A stretch of 37,501 bases of DNA from Pseudomonadota bacterium (lineage in GTDB: Bacteria > Pseudomonadota > Gammaproteobacteria > Burkholderiales > Burkholderiaceae_C): contig JAFEEF010000074.1 of assembly GCA_018241265.1 (NCBI GenBank), positions 1-37,501 on the forward strand, in the 5' to 3' direction. The notes beneath the pieces were generated by a model, which ran no database searches, had not been told where the DNA came from, and saw nothing but the letters and a program-made list of their open reading frames with translations. How positions within the stretch are numbered: the first letter of the stretch is position 1; every line of letters starts with the position of its first letter. Of the stretch, positions 33,302-37,501 are shown piece after piece. A program made the translations under genes and the position numbers.

Positions 33302-34186
33302 CTAGCGGAAGACCACGGTCTTGTGGCCGTTCATCAGCACGCGGTGCTCGACGTGCCAACGCACCGCGCGCGCCAGCACGACGCATTCGACGTCGCGGCC
33401 GACCGCCGTCAGGTCTTCGGCGCTCAGCGTGTGGTCGACGCGCTCGACGTCCTGCTCGATGATCGGACCCTCGTCGAGCTCGGCGGTGACGTAGTGCGCG
33501 GTCGCGCCGATCAGCTTCACGCCGCGCGCATGCGCCTGGTAGTAGGGCTTGGCGCCCTTGAAGCTGGGCAGGAAGCTGTGGTGGATGTTGATCGCGCGGC
33601 CGCGCAGGAAGGCGCAGAACTCGGCGCTCAGGATCTGCATGTAGCGCGCCAGCACGACGAGGTCGACCTGCCGCTCGGCGACCAGCCGCTCGACCTCGCG
33701 CTCCTGCGCGCGCTTGGCCTCGGCCGACGCGCCCGCCATCAGCGGCAGGTGGTGGAACGGCACGCCGTAGCTCGCGCTCATCGCCTCGTAGTCGCGGTGG
33801 TTCGACACCACGCCCGCGATCTCGACCGGCAGCTGCCCCGAATGCCAGCGGAACAGCAGGTCGTTCAGACAGTGACCGTGCTTCGAGACCATCAGCAGAA
33901 GTCTCGGCTTGCGCGCCAGCGCGTGCAGCGCGGTCTCCATGCCGAACTCCCGGCGCAGCGGCGCGAGCAGGCGCTCGATCGCGGCCTCGTCGGCCAGCGC
34001 GTCGGGCGCATCGAAGTGCACCCGCATGAAGAAGAGGCCGGTGGCGTCGTCGCCCTCGACGTCGCCGAACTGCTGCGAATCGATGATGTTGCAGCCGGCC
34101 CGGAACAGGAAGCCCGAGACGGCGTGGACGATGCCCTTGGCATCGCGGCAGGCGAGGGTCAGAACGAACTGGCGCGGGCTCGGCAT
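33302..34186 (-). CDS. purU: Formyltetrahydrofolate deformylase
   Basis: A 294-residue enzyme that hydrolyses 10-formyl-THF to formate and THF, supplying formate for purine synthesis and balancing one-carbon pools. An N-terminal ACT domain (about 5-85; FVLTLACRDAKGIVHAVSGFLF) senses methionine and glycine in the E. coli enzyme. The formyl-transferase-like catalytic domain (about 95-294) has all active residues: Asn200, His202 (INIHHSFLPSFKGA) and Asp238 (ELDEGPII). I chose ATG 34186 over 34273 because MPSPRQFVLTL starts at the ACT domain. A TACAAT box on the minus strand at 34212-34217 is a plausible -10, giving a leader of about 20 bases. Confidence 0.95.
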   Translation of the reverse strand: MPSPRQFVLTLACRDAKGIVHAVSGFLFRAGCNIIDSQQFGDVEGDDATGLFFMRVHFDAPDALADEAAIERLLAPLRREFGMETALHALARKPRLLLMVSKHGHCLNDLLFRWHSGQLPVEIAGVVSNHRDYEAMSASYGVPFHHLPLMAGASAEAKRAQEREVERLVAERQVDLVVLARYMQILSAEFCAFLRGRAINIHHSFLPSFKGAKPYYQAHARGVKLIGATAHYVTAELDEGPIIEQDVERVDHTLSAEDLTAVGRDVECVVLARAVRWHVEHRVLMNGHKTVVFR

Positions 34187-34211
34187 AAGCGATAGTCTGC
34201 GGTGGCGGTCC

Positions 34212-34217
34212 ATTGTA
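34212..34217 (-). promoter_or_regulatory. -10-like box for purU
   Basis: TACAAT on the minus strand, 26 bases before the purU ATG. No clear -35 hexamer. The same 64-base spacer between purU and the divergent sigma gene must also hold the start signals of the latter. Confidence 0.35.
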
Positions 34218-34250
34218 AGGAGCGGTGCGCTCCGAGGCCGCGTGCGCTCA

Positions 34251-34859
34251 ATGGACGACTGGTCGGATCGCAACCGCGAGCTCTCGCAGCTGCTGGCACG
34301 CGCCGGAATCGGCGATCGTGCGGCATTTGCCGCGCTCTACGACCAGACCGCATCGCATCTGCTCGGCGTCGTCCTACGTATCCAACGAGACCGCGCGCTC
34401 GCCGAGGACCTTCTGCAGGAGGTCTACGTCAACGTCTGGCGCGCGGCCAAGAGCTACGACGCCGCGCAGAGCCAGCCGCTCACGTGGCTGACGAGCATTG
34501 CCCGCAACCGCACCATCGACAGCCTGCGCCGCGCCCGGAGCCAGCCGCAGTTCCGATCCACGACGATCGCCGCCGACGACGAGGAATCCGACGTGTACGA
34601 CACCGTCGCCGATGACGCCCCCGGCCCGCTCGACCTGCTGAGCCGGGCATCGGATGCGCGCGCGCTGGCCGGCTGCATGCAGGGCCTCACGGCCGTGCAG
34701 CGGCAGAGCGTGGCGCTGGCGTTCTACGACGGTCTGTCGCATGCGGAAGTCGCCGAGCAGCTCAAGCAGCCGCTCGGCACGGTGAAGTCGTGGGTGCGGC
34801 GCGCGCTGATCGCGCTGAAGAGCTGCCTGGACGCTGCCGTGCAAGGGGAGGCCGGATGA
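34251..34859 (+). CDS. ECF sigma factor (SigK/RpoE-like)
   Basis: A 202-residue ECF sigma factor. Sigma-2 (about 25-95): FAALYDQTASHLLGVVLRIQRDRALAEDLLQEVYVNVWRAA with PLTWLTSIARNRTIDSLRR. Sigma-4 (about 135-190): LTAVQRQSVALAFYDGLSHAEVAEQLKQPLGTVKSWVRRALIAL, the promoter -35 reader. Start ATG 34251; a GTG three codons earlier (34242) after GAGG is possible. It is followed by an RskA-type anti-sigma gene, so its activity is presumably held in check at the membrane and released by an envelope signal. Together they match sigK/rskA-like pairs in Burkholderiales. Confidence 0.92.
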   Translation: MDDWSDRNRELSQLLARAGIGDRAAFAALYDQTASHLLGVVLRIQRDRALAEDLLQEVYVNVWRAAKSYDAAQSQPLTWLTSIARNRTIDSLRRARSQPQFRSTTIAADDEESDVYDTVADDAPGPLDLLSRASDARALAGCMQGLTAVQRQSVALAFYDGLSHAEVAEQLKQPLGTVKSWVRRALIALKSCLDAAVQGEAG

Positions 34860-34900
34860 CCGCCTTGCCCATCGCCGCGGCAACGCAGGGGGCGCGCTGA
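34856..34900 (+). other. 14-codon ORF bridging sigma and anti-sigma genes
   Basis: An ATG overlapping the sigma stop (ATGA) begins a tiny frame, MTALPIAAATQGAR, ending one base before the anti-sigma ATG. It could help ribosomes pass from one gene to the next, so as to balance the two proteins, or be meaningless. Directly visible; role speculative. Confidence 0.25.
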
Positions 34901-34901
34901 C

Positions 34902-35609
34902 ATGGACTACAGCCGCCCCGAACTCGCCGATCGCCTGGCGGCCGAGTACGTGCTCGGCACCTTGCAGGGCGCGGCGCGGCGCCGCTTCGAGAGCCTGCTG
35001 CCGGCGCACCCCGCGCTGCGCGCGGCCGTGCGTGGCTGGGAGCAGCGCCTCGTTCCGCTGACGTCGACGGTGCTGCCGCAAGCGCCTTCGCCGCGGGTCT
35101 GGAAAGGGATAGAAGGGCGGTTGTTCGGCGAGCTGCCGGCGACGGCCGCCGCGCAGGCCGCCGGCGGTTGGTGGACGCGGCTGGCGGTCTGGCGCGCCTG
35201 CTCGGCGGTGGCCGGCGTTGCGGTGCTCGCGCTCGCGGTGCTGCTCGCCAATCCGGCGCCGACGCAGCCGCCGATCGTCGTCGTGCTGTCGGCCGCGACG
35301 CCCGGGCCGGGCGGCGTCACGCCGGCATCGTTCGTCGCGAGCGTCAGTGGCGACGGCCGTGCGATGGTGACGCGGCCGCTCGTCAACGTCGCGCTGCAGC
35401 CCGACCGTGCGCTCGAGCTCTGGTCGGTGCCGGCGCAGGGTGCGCCGCGCTCGCTCGGGCTGATCTCGGCGAACGGCGCGACCGTCGTGTCGCAACGCCG
35501 CGTGCTCGAAGGCACGGCGGCGTTCGCGGTGAGCCTCGAGCCGCCGGGCGGTTCGCCGACCGGCGCGCCGACCGGGCCGATCCTCTACGTCGGCAAGCTG
35601 ACGTCGTAG
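34902..35609 (+). CDS. RskA-family anti-sigma factor
   Basis: A 235-residue single-pass membrane protein. The cytoplasmic N-terminus (LADRLAAEYVLGTLQGAARRRFESLLPAHPALRAAVRGWEQRL) is the sigma-binding helical domain seen in anti-sigma-K proteins, without a zinc-binding HxxxCxxC motif. One membrane helix lies at about 98-115 (VAGVAVLALAVLLA). The periplasmic RskA domain follows (ALELWSVPAQGAPRSLGLISANG and FAVSLEPPGGSPTGAPTGPILYVGKL). In relatives, stepwise proteolysis of this protein frees the sigma factor. Start ATG 34902 has GGGGG upstream. Convergent with waaF. Confidence 0.9.
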   Translation: MDYSRPELADRLAAEYVLGTLQGAARRRFESLLPAHPALRAAVRGWEQRLVPLTSTVLPQAPSPRVWKGIEGRLFGELPATAAAQAAGGWWTRLAVWRACSAVAGVAVLALAVLLANPAPTQPPIVVVLSAATPGPGGVTPASFVASVSGDGRAMVTRPLVNVALQPDRALELWSVPAQGAPRSLGLISANGATVVSQRRVLEGTAAFAVSLEPPGGSPTGAPTGPILYVGKLTS

Positions 35610-35618
35610 CCGGCCGAC

Positions 35619-36650
35619 TCACAACGGCGCAGTGTCGCGCGCCTGCGCGCCCGCCGACAGCACGGCTTCTTCGAGCGCCGCCTCGACGCGCTCCGCCGGC
35701 ACGCCGGTCAGGCAACGCGTGTGTCCGAAGCGACAGGTGCGCTCGAAGCAGGGCATGCAGGCCAGGCCGAGTTCTTCCCGCAGCCACAGCACGCGGGCGT
35801 TCGGATTGAGCGGCGGCGTGTGCTCGGGGCTCGTCGAGCCGAAGACCGCCGCCTGCGGGATGCCGAACGCCGCGGCGACGTGCATCAGCCCCGAATCGTT
35901 GCTCGCCATGCCGCGCGCACCGGCGATCAATGCCATCGCATCGATGAGCGACGTGCGCCCGGCCAGCGACCGGCAGGCATCGGGCGCCGACTGCACGATG
36001 CCGTCGCAGAGCGCCGCCTCCTTGCCCGAGCCGAGCAGCAGCACGGGCCAGCCCGACCCGGCATGCAGCGCCCGCGCCAGCGCCGCATAGCGCTCGGGCG
36101 GCCAGACCTTGGCCGGCCCGTATTCGGCGCCGGGCGCGCAGAGCCAATAGCGGCCGGGTTCGACGCCGACCTGGGCCGCGGCGGCTTGCACGACTTGGCG
36201 CGACAAGCGCAGCCGCGGCCGCTCGTTCAGCGCCGGCGAGCCGCCGGCCAGCGCGCTGTAGTGCGCGACCATCGGCGGCCGGCCGGCCGGATCGGGCAGC
36301 CGTTCGGTCAAGAGGCCGACGCGCATCTCGCCGCGGTAGCCGATGCGCACCGGGATGCGCGCGAACCACGGCAGGAGCGCCGACTTCATCGAGTTCGGCA
36401 AGACGTAGGCGCGGTCGTAGCGGCCGCGCAGCGCGACGCCGAGGCGACGCCGTGCCCACCCATCGAGCCGGCCATGCGCGAACGGCAGCTCGATCACGTC
36501 GCCGACCTCGGGCATCGCGCGATAGACCGGCGCGACCCACGGCAGCGCGGCCACCGTCAGCGTCTCGCCGCGCGCAGACAGGCGCGCGAGCAGCGGTTGG
36601 CTCATCACCGCATCGCCGATCCACTGCGGCGCAATGATCAGCGAGCGCAT
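35619..36650 (-). CDS. waaF: Lipopolysaccharide heptosyltransferase II
   Basis: A 343-residue GT9-family glycosyltransferase that adds the second heptose of the LPS inner core from ADP-heptose at the cytoplasmic membrane face. Features: RSLIIAPQWIGDAVMSQPLL start, YVLPNSMKSALLPWFARIPVRIGYRGE, PGAEYGPAKVWPPERYA, LLGSGKE, ASNDSGLMHVAAAFG, and the closing CMPCFERTCRFGHTRCL Cys cluster typical of WaaF. ATG 36650 is chosen over a GTG one codon earlier; neither has a strong ribosome site. Last of the ilvE - zinc finger - waaF run. Confidence 0.93.
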   Translation of the reverse strand: MRSLIIAPQWIGDAVMSQPLLARLSARGETLTVAALPWVAPVYRAMPEVGDVIELPFAHGRLDGWARRRLGVALRGRYDRAYVLPNSMKSALLPWFARIPVRIGYRGEMRVGLLTERLPDPAGRPPMVAHYSALAGGSPALNERPRLRLSRQVVQAAAAQVGVEPGRYWLCAPGAEYGPAKVWPPERYAALARALHAGSGWPVLLLGSGKEAALCDGIVQSAPDACRSLAGRTSLIDAMALIAGARGMASNDSGLMHVAAAFGIPQAAVFGSTSPEHTPPLNPNARVLWLREELGLACMPCFERTCRFGHTRCLTGVPAERVEAALEEAVLSAGAQARDTAPL

Positions 36651-36683
36651 CACGTCGTCATGCGCCGAACCGGCGCGTCGAGC

Positions 36684-36890
36684 TCAATGCGCGTGGACCT
36701 TCTCGCCGGCCTTCAGCCGGTAGAGCGTGCCGCAGTACGGGCACTGGCCCTGGCCGGTCGTCGCGACGTCGATGAAGACGCGCGGATGGTTGCTCCACAA
36801 CGCCATCTTCGGATTCGGGCAGAAGACGACGCCGGGGCCTTGGAGTTCCTGCGCCGTGACTTCGACGGCGGCGGGAGGCGAGCTGCTCAT
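36684..36890 (-). CDS. Small zinc-finger (CHCC type) protein
   Basis: A 68-residue protein. VVFCPNPKMALWSNHPRVFID provides Cys and His, and GQCPYCGTLYRL provides the CxxC, forming the single CHCC zinc-binding fold of the small family related to a mitochondrial complex I accessory subunit (NDUFS6-like). The bacterial function is not known. It sits between ilvE and waaF, as is common in Burkholderiales. Start ATG 36890, 19 bases after the ilvE stop; probably one transcript. Confidence 0.88.
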   Translation of the reverse strand: MSSSPPAAVEVTAQELQGPGVVFCPNPKMALWSNHPRVFIDVATTGQGQCPYCGTLYRLKAGEKVHAH

Positions 36891-36909
36891 CGATGCGACT
36901 CCTGGAAGT

Positions 36910-37501
36910 TCAGACCGCCGTGAGCCATTCGGCGTACTTCGGATTGCGGCCGTTGACGATGTCGAAGAACGCGCTCTGGATCTTCTCGGTGATCGGGCCG
37001 CGCGAGCCGCGGCCGATCTCGATGCGGTCGAGCTCGCGGATCGGCGTCACTTCGGCCGCGGTGCCGGTGAAGAACGCCTCGTCGGCGATGTAGACCTCGT
37101 CGCGCGTGATGCGCTTCTCGACCAGCTTGATCCCGAGATCGGAGCAGATCGCGAAGATCGTGTTGCGCGTGATGCCGTTCAGCGCGCCGGCCGACAGATC
37201 GGGCGTGTAGACCACGCCGCTCTTGATCACGAAGATGTTCTCGCCCGCGCCTTCGCTGACGAAGCCGGCCGAGTCGAGCAGCAACGCCTCGTCGTAGCCG
37301 TCCTCGGTCGCTTCCATGTTGGCGAGGATCGAGTTGCTGTAGTTGCTGACCGCCTTGGCCTGCGTCATCGTGATGTTGACGTGGTGGCGGGTGTAGCTCG
37401 AGGTCTTCACGCGGATGCAGCGCTTCATGCCTTCCTCGCCGAGGTCGGCGCCCCAGGCCCAGGCGGCGATCATCAGGTGGATCGTGTTGCCCTTCGGGCT
37501 C
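36910..37501 (-). CDS. ilvE: Branched-chain amino acid aminotransferase, C-terminal part
   Basis: The gene runs off the right edge; 196 codons of the 3' end are present. The PLP-dependent class IV aminotransferase transfers amino groups between glutamate and the keto acids of leucine, isoleucine and valine. The PLP lysine is in MTQAKAVSNYSNSIL; other marks are DEALLLDSAGFVSEGAGENIFVIK, LNGITRNTI and EAFFTGTAAEVTPIREL. GRGSRGPITEKIQSAFF near the end is typical of the IlvE type with residues for branched-chain substrates. First gene (as seen) of the run with the zinc-finger gene and waaF. Confidence 0.95.
   Translation of the reverse strand, partial: SPKGNTIHLMIAAWAWGADLGEEGMKRCIRVKTSSYTRHHVNITMTQAKAVSNYSNSILANMEATEDGYDEALLLDSAGFVSEGAGENIFVIKSGVVYTPDLSAGALNGITRNTIFAICSDLGIKLVEKRITRDEVYIADEAFFTGTAAEVTPIRELDRIEIGRGSRGPITEKIQSAFFDIVNGRNPKYAEWLTAV

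Noticed and set aside
34225-34491. GTG at 34225 after an AAGGAG as the sigma factor start
   Set aside because: It is out of frame with the sigma domains; the frame it opens has no recognisable content.

Overview
The window reads as an ordinary chromosomal segment of a GC-rich betaproteobacterium, most likely Burkholderiales (a Rubrivivax/Methylibium/Comamonadaceae-like organism). The grounds are the uniformly high GC at third codon positions, the ilvE - small zinc-finger gene - waaF order at the right end, the c5-type cytochrome, purU, an outer-membrane phospholipase A and an RlpA lipoprotein typical of that group. The organism assignment is inference. I see no rRNA, CRISPR array, prophage, integrase or insertion sequence. 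No gene-free stretch exceeds about 250 bases.

Layout. 1-199: the 3' end of mmsA. 203-2876 (minus): a nitrate/sulfonate/taurine-type ABC importer (binding protein, ATPase, permease). 2994-6577 (plus): a tight four-gene unit of periplasmic trypsin-like protease, FHA-domain membrane protein, SDR oxidoreductase and DUF1801 protein. 6591-15206 (minus): three large genes that form the most unusual block. In transcription order they are a 667-residue protein (deoxyribosyltransferase-like N-terminus, TPR/TRAFs-binding-like middle, Rossmann-like C-terminus), a caspase-like C14 peptidase, and a 1838-residue protein fusing two alpha/beta hydrolases, a CHAT (caspase/separase-like) protease domain and TPR-like helices. 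15359-16980 (plus): a YCII/DGPF protein with an ECF42-type sigma factor. 16986-19352: rlpA and pldA, divergent. 19401-21572: a prolyl oligopeptidase. 21743-26465 (minus): uronate dehydrogenase, TRAP transporter (P, Q, M) and a beta-propeller lactonase, facing a divergent FadR-type regulator (26643-27449) with a visible operator. 27695-28518: two small stress or envelope genes. 28545-29828: a FeeM-like acyltransferase fused to PilZ. 29992-30067: tRNA-Arg(CCG). 30242-31117: a dihaem cytochrome c. 31251-34186 (minus): an unknown conserved protein, a YheT-type hydrolase, a SnoaL-like protein and purU. 34251-35609: an ECF sigma / anti-sigma pair. 35619-37501 (minus): waaF, a zinc-finger protein and ilvE (5' end outside the window).

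How the genes work together. The udh-TRAP-lactonase cluster makes a coherent start of oxidative uronate catabolism: import, oxidation to an aldarolactone, ring opening. The downstream aldarate dehydratase is not in the window, and a start-codon stub with a second operator copy lies just past the regulator. The 6591-15206 block resembles caspase/CHAT-centred conflict or regulated-death systems, with sensor-like repeats, two cysteine-protease folds and a lipase-like effector. This is the best candidate in the window for an undescribed system; its function is inferred from architecture only.
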